DNA of 64,000 nt, from contig NZ_CP121651.1 in NCBI RefSeq assembly GCF_029714405.1, positions 836,294-900,293 on the forward strand. The letters are read 5' to 3'. Both the position numbers and the translations under genes were made by a program. This DNA is from Bradyrhizobium sp. CB82 (GTDB lineage: Bacteria; Pseudomonadota; Alphaproteobacteria; Rhizobiales; Xanthobacteraceae). Of the stretch, positions 34,753 through 43,274 are shown piece by piece; position 1 is the first letter of the stretch, and each line of letters starts with the position of its first letter. Below the pieces are notes generated by a model. It did not search any database. It saw only the letters and a list, made by a program, of their open reading frames with translations, and had not been told where the DNA came from.

Positions 34753-35420
34753 GGCACGACCTCCGGGTCGGCGCGATATTCCGAAACCAGAAAGCCGAGC
34801 GGATTGACCAGGCGGTCGGCGGAAGACATTGGCGCATTGGCGTAGGAAAACGTCAGTGTCGAAACCCAATGGGTCACATGGGTTTCCTCGCCTTTGCGGC
34901 TCTCTTTCATGAAACGCACGGATGCGACATTGTCGGCCAGCAGCGAGATCGCCTTGATCCGCACCGTCGCGACCCCGAAACGGCCTTGAACGACTTGCGG
35001 GCTTTCGGGATTGGAGCCGCGGTACCAGGCTGCGAAGCGGGCTTGTTCGCCCTGCCCAGAAAGCAGCGAAATCGTGCGGAAATTGGTTTCGGCCTCCGGA
35101 TAGCTGTAACCTTCGCGCGCGCGAACGTAGCGTCCAAGGAAATATTTGGTGACGGCCTCATCGTAGCGCGCCGGCGTCGAATTGAGCGCGGAGACAGTGT
35201 CGACGATGCCGGTCGTATTATCGACCCGGATGACGAACGGCTCGACGGTCTTGAGCGGTGCCAACGCTGCGACCGCGCCGACCGAGGCGGCCGCCAATGC
35301 GCAGGCGCCCGCGGCAATCACCCACGCGGTTCGCCGCGAGCGATGGGCCGAGAGCAGCAGATCCTGTTCCCATCGCCGCCCATTGTCGAAATAGCTCTTC
35401 AGGTCATCATGCCCGACCAT
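34749..35420 (-). CDS. virB8: type IV secretion assembly protein VirB8
   Basis: A 223-aa bitopic inner-membrane protein: cytoplasmic N-terminus (about 1-32), one helix (about 33-55) and a periplasmic NTF2-like domain (FVIRVDNTTGIVDTV to the end). The length and layout are standard for VirB8. The start lies 1 bp after the virB7-like gene. Confidence 0.92.
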   Translation of the reverse strand: MVGHDDLKSYFDNGRRWEQDLLLSAHRSRRTAWVIAAGACALAAASVGAVAALAPLKTVEPFVIRVDNTTGIVDTVSALNSTPARYDEAVTKYFLGRYVRAREGYSYPEAETNFRTISLLSGQGEQARFAAWYRGSNPESPQVVQGRFGVATVRIKAISLLADNVASVRFMKESRKGEETHVTHWVSTLTFSYANAPMSSADRLVNPLGFLVSEYRADPEVVP

Positions 35421-35421
35421 C

Positions 35422-35715
35422 TCACGCCTCCTTGCCGCAGGGGCGGTAAGAGGCCGCAATCCCGGCCCAGCGGCCGGACGCGGCGAGATGGAGCGAAGGT
35501 GCGGGCGGGCCACTGTCGCCCTTCCGGATGATGGGTTCAGATGGTGGAGCTGACGGGTCGGGTGTCGCGGGCGACGCGCCGGATTCCCAGTCCCACAACG
35601 AGCGATTGAGCGGCCGTCGAGCCAGGCCATCACAAGACGGTGGACCTTTTGACCAAGTCCCGCAGCCGCCAAGCGGCCATCCGATCACGCATATAATGAA
35701 TAGTCGACGCCACAT
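35422..35715 (-). CDS. virB7: VirB7-like lipoprotein
   Basis: A 97-aa protein with a lipoprotein signal peptide; lipobox PLGGC puts the lipidated Cys at 18. It is longer than classical VirB7 (about 45-55 aa). Further Cys residues at 28 and 92 could form the disulfide to VirB9. The call rests mostly on position between virB6 and virB8. Confidence 0.72.
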   Translation of the reverse strand: MWRRLFIICVIGWPLGGCGTWSKGPPSCDGLARRPLNRSLWDWESGASPATPDPSAPPSEPIIRKGDSGPPAPSLHLAASGRWAGIAASYRPCGKEA

Positions 35716-35768
35716 CGTTCTGATGCCCCTGTCGTTTTCTGCCGCCTGATACCGGCGACTATTATGGT

Positions 35769-36755
35769 TTAGGCCGCCGTCGTCCCTTGCGAGCGGGTGC
35801 GCCGCATGCTGCCGCCCTGGCGGCTGGCTCTTACTGCGGCCAGGCCGCGGCTGGCCGACCAGCGGGCGCCGGCATAGGCCCCTCCGGCCGCGGCCGCGGC
35901 ATTGTTGATCATTGGGCTTGTGACCAGTCGGCTTGCGAGCGACGCACCGCCCCCGGCCAGACCGCCTGCGATGATCGGCAATTGAAGCGCGATGTATCCG
36001 GACAGACCCAACACCGCACTGATCGCGACTGCGGCCACGACCAATTCGCCCGCCGTTCCCGCGTTTGCCGCGAACCTGTCGATGAATCCGCTGAGGGTCG
36101 TTAGCATCAGCCCGACCAGAGCGTCCACCAGCACCAAAAGGATCACGAAGTTCGCGAGCTGCCGAAGCCAGGCCTCCGTAAACGGGCGCGTTGCCTCAAA
36201 GAGTCCCAGTGCAATAAAGATGGGCCCCAGCGCGATCACGACGCCAAGGCCCACTTTGGCGTAGAGCATGATCGCAAATTGCAGGAACGACCCAACGGCC
36301 ACAAAGACCAGGAGAATGGCCGCAATCAGGGCGGGCGCGATATTGGTCAGGCCAGCTTGTTTGTAGATCTTGTTGGCAACGTCAATTCCTTTGGAAAGCA
36401 GCAGATCGAACGGCGCTCCGGAACTGGTATTCAATCCGGAGCCCCCCAAGGCATTGCCGATCTCCTTTGGTAAGGAATCGAAGAACAGACCGGTGACGTA
36501 GTGCTGGAACGCGCTGGAATTCGTCGCCAGCAGAACTATGACGACGATCCGCATTGCCCGCCAGGCGAATTCCATGATCGGTTCAGAGATCGCGCCTCGC
36601 ATCACCGCAAAGCCATACAGAATGACATAGAGCATCACGGCCGTGCGCAGGGGGCCATCAACGTAGGAGGCGAGATTCGATACCGAGGTCGACACGAATG
36701 TTGTGATCGGTTGCTCGAATTCCTTCAGGAAGCTGTCAAAGACGTTTATGGCCAT
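35769..36755 (-). CDS. virB6: type IV secretion inner-membrane protein VirB6/TrbL
   Basis: A 328-aa polytopic protein with at least five hydrophobic helices (about 38-58, 68-85, 138-160, 165-190, 200-225, 240-262). The central TLSGFIDRFA and GYIALQLPIIAGGLAGG regions match the VirB6 family. The C-terminus is basic (ARWSASRGLAAVRASRQG). It follows the eexN-like gene by 11 bp. Confidence 0.9.
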   Translation of the reverse strand: MAINVFDSFLKEFEQPITTFVSTSVSNLASYVDGPLRTAVMLYVILYGFAVMRGAISEPIMEFAWRAMRIVVIVLLATNSSAFQHYVTGLFFDSLPKEIGNALGGSGLNTSSGAPFDLLLSKGIDVANKIYKQAGLTNIAPALIAAILLVFVAVGSFLQFAIMLYAKVGLGVVIALGPIFIALGLFEATRPFTEAWLRQLANFVILLVLVDALVGLMLTTLSGFIDRFAANAGTAGELVVAAVAISAVLGLSGYIALQLPIIAGGLAGGGASLASRLVTSPMINNAAAAAGGAYAGARWSASRGLAAVRASRQGGSMRRTRSQGTTAA

Positions 36756-36766
36756 CGCGGCAATCC

Positions 36767-37009
36767 TTACTTCAGGGCGTTTTCCATCTCTTGGACGGTG
36801 ACTTGGTTGCGGGCCTCATTCGCATTGATGCAATTCGGCGTCATTTGAAGTTCTCCGGGATTGTCGCTGCATCCCTTGAGAGCCACCGCAAGCTCGTCAC
36901 GATGATCAAGAAACCAGCCGACGCTTCTGGTTTGTTCACCCTTGTCGGCGTCGTTGCAGCCCGCAAGGGCCGCGGCGACAGCCATCAAAAGAATGGTTAG
37001 CCTCGTCAT
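36767..37009 (-). CDS. EexN-like entry-exclusion lipoprotein
   Basis: An 80-aa lipoprotein: hydrophobic start, lipobox ALAGC with Cys at 18, then SVGWFLDHRDEL, LKGCSDNPGEL and PNCINANEA, which fit the EexN family. Such proteins block redundant conjugation into cells that already hold the element. The start overlaps the virB5 stop (ATGA), so it is an integral part of the operon between virB5 and virB6, a common place for entry-exclusion genes. Confidence 0.83.
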   Translation of the reverse strand: MTRLTILLMAVAAALAGCNDADKGEQTRSVGWFLDHRDELAVALKGCSDNPGELQMTPNCINANEARNQVTVQEMENALK

Positions 37010-37725
37010 TGCAGGGCCGCCTCCATTTCATCGACCAGTTGTTGCTGTTTTTCGCGTTCCCGCTGACCGTCCATGTCCTTGCGGGCTTGCTGGATCATTG
37101 CCAGACCCTGCATTCGGAGCACGTCGTTCTGCAGCAGCGCCTGTTCGGCCTGCAGCCGCGCTGAGAGATCGAGAACCTCCTTGGCGTCAGTCGCCGAGCT
37201 GATGCGAGCTCTGAGCTCCTCAAGGGCATCAATGCGCTGCGAGGCGGTGTCGTACATCGCCTGCCCCATGGAGTGCTTCGCTCCGGTCTGGCGGGCGATC
37301 CGGTCGAGCTCGCTCTGGTAATACGAATTGCCGTTGTTGCCGGCATAGGCGCGGTTCTGCGAAAGATAATGGTTGATGGCATCGGCGAAGTTGCCGCCAC
37401 CCTGCCCCGCGACGAGACGTTCGATGTCAGAGAACTGTTGGGGCAGCACTTTCCGGAACTGTGGCGTGTTTAAGAGCGCTCCGATGTCATTGGCGTTGGT
37501 CCGCTTGTTGAAGCTGTCATAGAGTTGCTTGGACTGGTTCAATTGATCTTGCGCGACCTTGAGCTGCGACGTCAGAGTGTCGACCTGCTTCTTCAATTCC
37601 GTCAGCTGCTCGAATTGCCGCGCAAATACGCTCGGGTCGAACACAATTTCCGCCTGCACAGGTGAGGCCATCAGGAGGGTCACGACTGACAGGGAGGCGA
37701 TAATCGCCGGCATACGCTGACTCAT
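37006..37725 (-). CDS. virB5: type IV secretion pilus-tip protein VirB5/TrbJ
   Basis: A 239-aa exported protein: signal peptide (residues about 1-25, ending VQA), then a long helical body with coiled-coil repeats (LTELKKQVDTLTSQLKVAQ) and YYQSELDRIARQ, typical of TrbJ/VirB5. The ATG overlaps the virB4 stop by one base (TGATG). Confidence 0.88.
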   Translation of the reverse strand: MSQRMPAIIASLSVVTLLMASPVQAEIVFDPSVFARQFEQLTELKKQVDTLTSQLKVAQDQLNQSKQLYDSFNKRTNANDIGALLNTPQFRKVLPQQFSDIERLVAGQGGGNFADAINHYLSQNRAYAGNNGNSYYQSELDRIARQTGAKHSMGQAMYDTASQRIDALEELRARISSATDAKEVLDLSARLQAEQALLQNDVLRMQGLAMIQQARKDMDGQREREKQQQLVDEMEAALQ

Positions 37726-40091
37726 CACTGGCCCTTTCTCCGCTTCGCATGAAACACCGGCAGCCATTGTGCGGGGTCGTCGCCGACTTGCTTGCGAATG
37801 CCATCGAGCAGCTCGACCGTTTCCGTCCGTCCCGACAGAACGGCGAGCGCGTCGTCGAAACCGCCGAGATCAAGTTCCGCTACGACCGAGTTGTGGCCCT
37901 GCTTGACCAGGAAGCGCCGGCTTTCAGGCGCGAGCTCCTCCTTGATCAGGCGGAATTCCGTATCGGTCAGATGGAAGCCATCGACATAGTCCGAGCGCGT
38001 TCCCCGCGCGTTCGGCAGGAAGATCTGGGTCGGGCACTGTTCGACAATGGTATGCGCAATCGGCGAGGCCAGCGCGTCGCGGGGCGACTGCGTCCCAAAC
38101 ACCATCACGCCGTTCTGCTTGCGGATGGTTTTCAGCTTGTTGTTGGCCAGATCCCGAAATGCCTCGTCTCCAAGCGCCTTCCAGAACTCGTCGATGTCGA
38201 TGATCAGACGTCGGCCATCGATCAGGCGCTCCACCCGATGGAACAGATACATCATGAGCGGTGTGCGAACGGTCGGATGATCCAAAAGATCCGTCATGTC
38301 GAAGCCAATGAAACGGGCGTCGAGGCCGATGGCGTCGTGATCGCCATCGAGCACCCAGCCGAAAGGAGCGCCCCGGCACCATCGCTCGAGCCGCGCACCA
38401 ATGCCCTCGCGATCCTGCTGGCCGAGAAAGGCCCGCAGAGTCCCGAACGAACGTTCTGCCTGCCGCAGTTGACCCAGTGCTCGTAACCCGGAATCGATGC
38501 GCTCCTCTTCGATCACTGTCAGCGGACGGTCGTCCGGCGTGACAAGCTTCCGGACCAGTTCGCTCAGGAAGGACAGGTTCGCTGGCGTCAGCTCCAGCGC
38601 CTTGAGCGGCGCGCAGCCGGTCGCAACGCCGTTGTGGAGCGTCAGGTAAGTGCCGCCGGCGGCGCGCACGAAGATCTCGGCGCCCCGGTCCTTGTCAAAG
38701 AAGACGTAGGAGGCCCCTAACCGCTCGGCCTGCGACAGCAGGAAGTTCTGCACGACCGTTTTGCCGGACCCCGAGGGGCCGCAAATGAACGTGTTGCCGA
38801 GATCGCCATGATGAAAGGAAAAATAGTACGGCGAGCCGGACGCCGTTTTGAGCATCGCCACCGCCGGCCCCCAATGGTTGCCCGCAGGTTGTCCGGTGGG
38901 ATAGGTGTGGAACGGAGAGAACGCCGCGAAATTCCGCGAGTTGATCGCGCCAGTGCGTGCCCGGTACTTGAACAGTCCGGGCAGCTGCGCCCAATAGGCA
39001 GCTTCAAGTCCAAGATCTTCCCGGGCGACCACCGCACCCGCATCGGCCAGAGCACGCCGTGCTGCGCTCATATGATCCTGCAGCTGCGAAGGCGTATCGG
39101 CGTAGACCAGCAGCGAAAGGTGATGATCTCCGACCACGAACCGGTTGGATTCGAGATCGTCCAGCGCGTCAGAGAGCTCGTCGATCTGCGAGGCGGCCGG
39201 ATCCTGAGCCGAGACCAGCTGGTTCTGCTTGCGCGTCAGGACCGTCTTGGCGTCCGCTTTTGCCAAGAACGCGAAGGATTGCGAGACGATGAGCTCAAAC
39301 GGCGCCGAAAGCAGCGCGTTCAACAGGCCAGGCCGGGTGGACGCCGGATATTCCTTGAGTCCGAATATGCCAGCGAAGCGCGATCCGCCGGCGCTGCGAA
39401 TCTCGAGAGCTTCACGTCCGAAGATGATGCGATTTGAATAGAGCGCGGGGCCGATCGGCCCTTGCGGCAATGGCATCGGCATCCATTCCCCGGAGACGAG
39501 CGCGTGGAGCAGCTCCATTGGTTCCGAGAAGGTGATGCCGCCGCGCTCAGCCAATCCGACCGCACGGGCGCCATAACGATCGAGTGCCGCAACGATATCT
39601 CGCGTCGCATCGTCAAGCCGCTTCAGGGCCGCGCCGTCGACCTCGAGGGAGTGCCCGGCGCTGCGGCCAAGCCGCCTGAAGAACGCGGCCGCCGTATCTG
39701 TCGCCGCGCGGCCGGGATGACAAACCACCGTCAGATAGAGGTCGTTGCGAAACAGCGCCTCTTTCTGAAGCTGTTCGCGGTATTGTGCGTCAAGTGACGC
39801 CGCAAAGCTCGATCGGAAGGTGCCGTCCGGATAGACCGACGTCCGGCGGCGCACCAGATGGGTCCAGAGCGCTAGCCGCGGATCTGCAACATTCCGCAGG
39901 GTCAGATTCAGTTTGCCGTGAAGATCGTTCAGGTCCGAGGTTTCGGCAGTCTCGAACGAGGTGCCATCGATCCGGATCACCGTGAGCATCGCGCGGGTTG
40001 ACAGACTGATCACCGTATCGGTCACGTGCCGGCCGAACGGCAGGTAGACATCGGGCTCGATCTCCCGGGATTTAAGCGCCGCCTTACGCAT
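37725..40091 (-). CDS. virB4: type IV secretion ATPase VirB4/TrbE
   Basis: A 788-aa cytoplasmic/inner-membrane ATPase, the standard length for VirB4. Walker A is FICGPSGSGKTVVQNFLL near residue 440; Walker B is RLIIDIDEFWKAL; a further FGTQSPRDA segment matches the RecA-like core. The ATG at 40091 overlaps the virB3 end by 8 bp; a longer frame to 40151 lies inside virB3 and was rejected. Confidence 0.93.
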   Translation of the reverse strand: MRKAALKSREIEPDVYLPFGRHVTDTVISLSTRAMLTVIRIDGTSFETAETSDLNDLHGKLNLTLRNVADPRLALWTHLVRRRTSVYPDGTFRSSFAASLDAQYREQLQKEALFRNDLYLTVVCHPGRAATDTAAAFFRRLGRSAGHSLEVDGAALKRLDDATRDIVAALDRYGARAVGLAERGGITFSEPMELLHALVSGEWMPMPLPQGPIGPALYSNRIIFGREALEIRSAGGSRFAGIFGLKEYPASTRPGLLNALLSAPFELIVSQSFAFLAKADAKTVLTRKQNQLVSAQDPAASQIDELSDALDDLESNRFVVGDHHLSLLVYADTPSQLQDHMSAARRALADAGAVVAREDLGLEAAYWAQLPGLFKYRARTGAINSRNFAAFSPFHTYPTGQPAGNHWGPAVAMLKTASGSPYYFSFHHGDLGNTFICGPSGSGKTVVQNFLLSQAERLGASYVFFDKDRGAEIFVRAAGGTYLTLHNGVATGCAPLKALELTPANLSFLSELVRKLVTPDDRPLTVIEEERIDSGLRALGQLRQAERSFGTLRAFLGQQDREGIGARLERWCRGAPFGWVLDGDHDAIGLDARFIGFDMTDLLDHPTVRTPLMMYLFHRVERLIDGRRLIIDIDEFWKALGDEAFRDLANNKLKTIRKQNGVMVFGTQSPRDALASPIAHTIVEQCPTQIFLPNARGTRSDYVDGFHLTDTEFRLIKEELAPESRRFLVKQGHNSVVAELDLGGFDDALAVLSGRTETVELLDGIRKQVGDDPAQWLPVFHAKRRKGQ

Positions 40092-40422
40092 AACCGAGGT
40101 CCCTTGGCCGATATCGCCTAATGAGTGTGAGCGGCGTGCAGGACGACCCACCCCAGAAGGTCGCGTTGCGCGCGCGTCCTCGGGTTTCGATCCAGGCGAT
40201 CAGAATCCGGAACATGTTCGGATCGTGGCGGCAGATGATGCGGCAAAGCCCATGGATGGGAATCGCGACCAGGCCGTAGATGATGCTCCCGGCCACCAGG
40301 AACAGGATGCAGGAGAACATGACGTTGAGCGCCATCGCCTCCATCGTGACGCCGGCAATCATGGCGGGACGCGTGCAGGCCAAGAACAAGGTGTCCTCCG
40401 TGAGACGCGCGGCATCGACCAT
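40084..40422 (-). CDS. virB3: type IV secretion protein VirB3
   Basis: A 112-aa membrane protein with two adjacent N-terminal helices (about 24-60), the usual VirB3 layout. LACTRPAMIAGV near residue 15 is the family signature. The start overlaps the virB2 stop (TGA within CATCA on the plus strand). Confidence 0.9.
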   Translation of the reverse strand: MVDAARLTEDTLFLACTRPAMIAGVTMEAMALNVMFSCILFLVAGSIIYGLVAIPIHGLCRIICRHDPNMFRILIAWIETRGRARNATFWGGSSCTPLTLIRRYRPRDLGYA

Positions 40423-40718
40423 CAATGACCTCCGGTCAAGGTCGAGACCACTTCGGAGGCGCCGAAGGTGATGGCGACGCCGAGCACGACATAGGCGGCC
40501 TTGCGAAGGTCGAGATAGCCGAACATCCAGGCGATGCCGACGATGATGACTGCCAGCGTCGCCAGCAGACGAGCGACGTTCCCAGTCAGCATGTTGACAA
40601 TGTTCTGCAGCACGCCTTCGATGTTCGCGGTCTGCGCCAGCGCGGGCTCGACCAAGGCGATACTGAGAACGGCACCCATGCAAAGGAGGGCAGCGGAGTG
40701 TTTAAGAGGAGAAGTCAT
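40422..40718 (-). CDS. virB2: type IV secretion major pilin VirB2
   Basis: A 98-aa pro-pilin: long signal peptide (about 1-29, ending ALA-Q), then two hydrophobic helices (about 50-70 and 76-92) with a short Arg/Lys loop (YLDLRKA). CGGAG precedes ATG 40718. A longer open frame to 40919 is antisense to virB1 DNA and was not used. Confidence 0.9.
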   Translation of the reverse strand: MTSPLKHSAALLCMGAVLSIALVEPALAQTANIEGVLQNIVNMLTGNVARLLATLAVIIVGIAWMFGYLDLRKAAYVVLGVAITFGASEVVSTLTGGH

Positions 40719-40794
40719 GGCACGGCTCCGATTAGAAGTGCAGCCGGACAATCCGGACCGCGGTATTGAGTTGAAAATGAAACAATGACGGTCC

Positions 40795-41370
40795 TCATCG
40801 TGCATAGACGAAGGCGGACGTGCCGAGTCCCGAGCGATAGACGTCCCAGCGCGGAGGTTCACCGGTAGTGTGTGCCGGTGTTTTGATGGGCGACACGTCA
40901 CCCGTGGACTCGTCGGCACCGACGGACGCCATCGGCTGAATGCGGGGTCCGGGCTGTTTGCTCGAGCTCTTGGTCGTGAAGCTCACGACAACGCGGGCAA
41001 TCGCCTGGTCGCGGTCTGGGATTTTCATGTTCGCTGCTTGCAGTCGCGCGTCAAACAATCTGCCAAGTCCTGCGATGTGCTGACACGCGTCAAATGTCGT
41101 GGCAGCGGTCAGGCCGGCCTGCTTTGTTTCCTCGGCATCAAGTTGAGCAAGACCGGTCCGGACCTGCTGGCCCGTGGCGCTGGCCTCGGTCGCGAGCTGG
41201 ATGGCTTCGTTACGGTCGCTTGCCTGAATTGGAATCGGCTTGCGCCCGGCAATTGTGATGAGCAGCGGCTCGAACGAACTTGCCTGCCGCACAATCGCTG
41301 TCAGCGGTCGCACCAGATCCGGCGTCGGCGCGCACTGTTCGACCAGAGCCGCAAATGCAGCGGGATCCAT
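40795..41370 (-). CDS. virB1: VirB1-like lytic transglycosylase homologue lacking the catalytic Glu
   Basis: A 191-aa protein with the VirB1 layout: FAALVEQCAP start, then the active-site strand IVRQASSFEP (26-35), GLAQLDAEETKQAGL near 73-87 and CQHIAGLGRLFDARL. In VirB1 enzymes the active-site strand reads V-R-x-E-S; here position 30 is Ala (codon GCA at 41281-41283 on the minus strand), so the glutamate needed to cut peptidoglycan is missing. There is no signal peptide either. The Pro-rich C-terminal tail remains. It may act only as a scaffold or be decaying. It is the second gene of the operon, 39 bp after the luxI-like gene. Confidence 0.7.
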   Translation of the reverse strand: MDPAAFAALVEQCAPTPDLVRPLTAIVRQASSFEPLLITIAGRKPIPIQASDRNEAIQLATEASATGQQVRTGLAQLDAEETKQAGLTAATTFDACQHIAGLGRLFDARLQAANMKIPDRDQAIARVVVSFTTKSSSKQPGPRIQPMASVGADESTGDVSPIKTPAHTTGEPPRWDVYRSGLGTSAFVYAR

Positions 41371-41409
41371 GGCTGAGAACCTTTTTGTCGGAGCTGAAGA
41401 CGTTCGATG

Positions 41410-42039
41410 CTAAGCCGCCAGCGCTGGGCTTGACGGCACCTCAATCACAGGTCCGGAAATCTTCCCGGACGCTCGGATCGCATCCAGAGCGTCATTGGTG
41501 ATCGGCAACAGTCCAGCCACGGCTTTGGTCGCCCCGATTTGACGAGGTGTGCCGAGGCGATCGAGCTGCCATCCAGCCCGGCGCAGGATGCGCTCCATGC
41601 GCAGATCAGTGACGGTTGCTATGGCCTGAAGGTCGCGCCGCTGGCCCCATTCAATCATTCCCGCAAAGAGCAGGAACGTCGCTTTCCGCAAGCCGTTCTC
41701 GGCTATCGTTGCGACGTTTTGGGTATCAACGCAAAAGCGCGAGCTCTCCCAGATCCGGTCTGCTTTGGGCGCCGCGTGGCCATCCAGCAACACCGGGAAC
41801 GTATCGGCGAGCATGTTGTGTCCAGGTAGCAGGCGAACGCAACCAACAACGGCGTTCTGCTCGAGCGCCAACAGATAGGTCGGGTTGAATGCGTCGTACT
41901 GATCAATCTCCAACCCATCGGAGATAGAGACGTCCCAATCGAGCCGTTCCTTGAAGACGCGCCCTCGCAGGCGATGCATTCCCCCCGTTAGTTCAGGGTC
42001 GCGCAAGAGCGCTGTACGTGTGCGCACAATGACCTTCAT
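41410..42039 (-). CDS. LuxI-family acyl-homoserine lactone synthase (TraI-like)
   Basis: A 209-aa autoinducer synthase. The conserved LuxI residues are visible: Arg and Trp in MHRLRGRVFKERLDW, the ExDxYD box (EIDQYDAFNP), GCVRLLP with its Arg, MLADTFP, and IWESSRFCVD with Glu and Arg. It would make an acyl-homoserine lactone from SAM and acyl-ACP. GAGGT lies ahead of ATG 42039. As the first gene of the virB operon and divergent from the luxR-like gene, it should form the positive loop that controls conjugation. Confidence 0.92.
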   Translation of the reverse strand: MKVIVRTRTALLRDPELTGGMHRLRGRVFKERLDWDVSISDGLEIDQYDAFNPTYLLALEQNAVVGCVRLLPGHNMLADTFPVLLDGHAAPKADRIWESSRFCVDTQNVATIAENGLRKATFLLFAGMIEWGQRRDLQAIATVTDLRMERILRRAGWQLDRLGTPRQIGATKAVAGLLPITNDALDAIRASGKISGPVIEVPSSPALAA

Positions 42040-42469
42040 TCTTAACCTCAAGCTTACGAATCACAGCTTCGAGATCAAGAAAGCAGTCGTGGTCACAGCG
42101 TTGCGCTGTCAGTTCTGACAGGGCGTTGTGGAACTGTTGGGGCCGTGAGCAACAATCGCAGCGCGCGATCGTCGCGCGCGCAGTCTCGGAAAGCGCCGAC
42201 ACGCAAGAATGGGAATTTCTCGTCCTCCGCGGACGGAGAAAATCATTGTGTTGAGCGCCGCAGTCAGAGGCTGTTTCAACTTCGACGACCGCGCTTGCCG
42301 TTGCTGCCTGAGGGCGGCGCTCAAACCTGATTTCGAGTCTGTCAGAACGCAGGTTTAGAATTGTTCTTGCCGCAAAGCTGCCGCAACGTGTCAATAGATG
42401 CCATGCACGTATAGCGCGAATCATCGAAGGTATCGCGTTTGGGGACTTGGAAGTAACTGAAGTGGTGCA
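42040..42469. promoter_or_regulatory. 430-bp divergent luxI-luxR control region
   Basis: No gene is seen. It should hold the promoters for the virB operon (minus) and the luxR-like gene (plus). It contains three hairpins or dyads: a LuxR-box-like dyad (42106-42121), a GCGCGCGA dyad (42161-42179) and an imperfect hairpin (42216-42241). A half-matching copy of the first dyad lies at 42339-42353. Confidence 0.6.
42106..42121. promoter_or_regulatory. lux/tra-box-like dyad (candidate LuxR site)
   Basis: CTGTCAGTTCTGACAG: two perfect 7-bp arms around a 2-bp centre, 67 bp upstream of the luxI start codon. Size, symmetry and place fit a LuxR/TraR activator site for the luxI-virB promoter. Binding is an inference. 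Confidence 0.55.
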
Positions 42470-43198
42470 ATGAAAGATGTTAAGAGGGCGTGCAACGAGT
42501 TTGTCGATTGTCTTCACTCTGCCCATACGGAAGATGATTTTCGGCGCGTCGCGGAACGAGCCGCGCATGCATTGGGATTTCGGTGGTTCGCTTATTTTGG
42601 TCAGCGCGTGAATGGCCCCAACCTGATCTCATCCTATCCGAAGAGTTGGACCAGCCACTATTTTCGGGAAGGATATCACAACATCGATCCCGTTCTTCAG
42701 GAGCCGCGAAGCACAAATCGGATGTTCCTGTGGGATGGCCGTGAGGCGCGAAGTGCAAAGTCGGCGAAAGAACGCCGCCTGTTCGACGATGCGCTCAGCT
42801 TCAAGATCAGGACCGGCCTCACCGTTCGTATTCCCTCCAGCCAAAACCAGTACGCGGCATTCACGCTGGCGGTCGACGATCGCAGTCTTGGGCTCGATCG
42901 CTTCATCGAGACATCGGAAGACGTGTTGTACAGGGTGGGTCTCACCTACCATGCCCATGTGAGCGCCAAGATCGGACGCGTGTCAGCAGGCAGCGGGATG
43001 GCGAGCCCACTCACACAGCGCGAGCGGCAGTGTCTCGCGTGGATCTCTGACGGCAAGACGATGCAGGACATTGCGGAGCTTCTCAATGTCACGCCGCGAG
43101 GAGTGAAGTTTCATCTGGACAATGCCAGGCGAAATCTTGCTGCATTGACCCTCCCGCACGCCGTGGCCCTCGCGTTTCGGCAGGGATTGCTCCCGTAA
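42470..43198 (+). CDS. LuxR-family quorum-sensing regulator (TraR-like)
   Basis: A 242-aa regulator. The N-terminal autoinducer domain keeps the ligand-pocket residues W-x-x-x-Y and D-P (SWTSHYFREGYHNIDPV, about 60-76). The C-terminal LuxR helix-turn-helix (about 178-240) reads LTQRERQCLAWISDGKTMQD and VKFHLDNARRNL. It should bind the lactone made by the divergent luxI product and activate the virB operon and perhaps itself. Confidence 0.92.
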   Translation: MKDVKRACNEFVDCLHSAHTEDDFRRVAERAAHALGFRWFAYFGQRVNGPNLISSYPKSWTSHYFREGYHNIDPVLQEPRSTNRMFLWDGREARSAKSAKERRLFDDALSFKIRTGLTVRIPSSQNQYAAFTLAVDDRSLGLDRFIETSEDVLYRVGLTYHAHVSAKIGRVSAGSGMASPLTQRERQCLAWISDGKTMQDIAELLNVTPRGVKFHLDNARRNLAALTLPHAVALAFRQGLLP

Positions 43199-43274
43199 TG
43201 CGCAAAACAACTGTCCGATTGTAAGAAGTTCCAATATCGCGGCTCAATCGGGATGGTAGGTTGGGCGGCTGCAT

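Noticed and set aside
40719..40919. Upstream extension of virB2
   Set aside because: The extension overlaps virB1 and lacks pilin features; ATG 40718 opens directly into a signal peptide.
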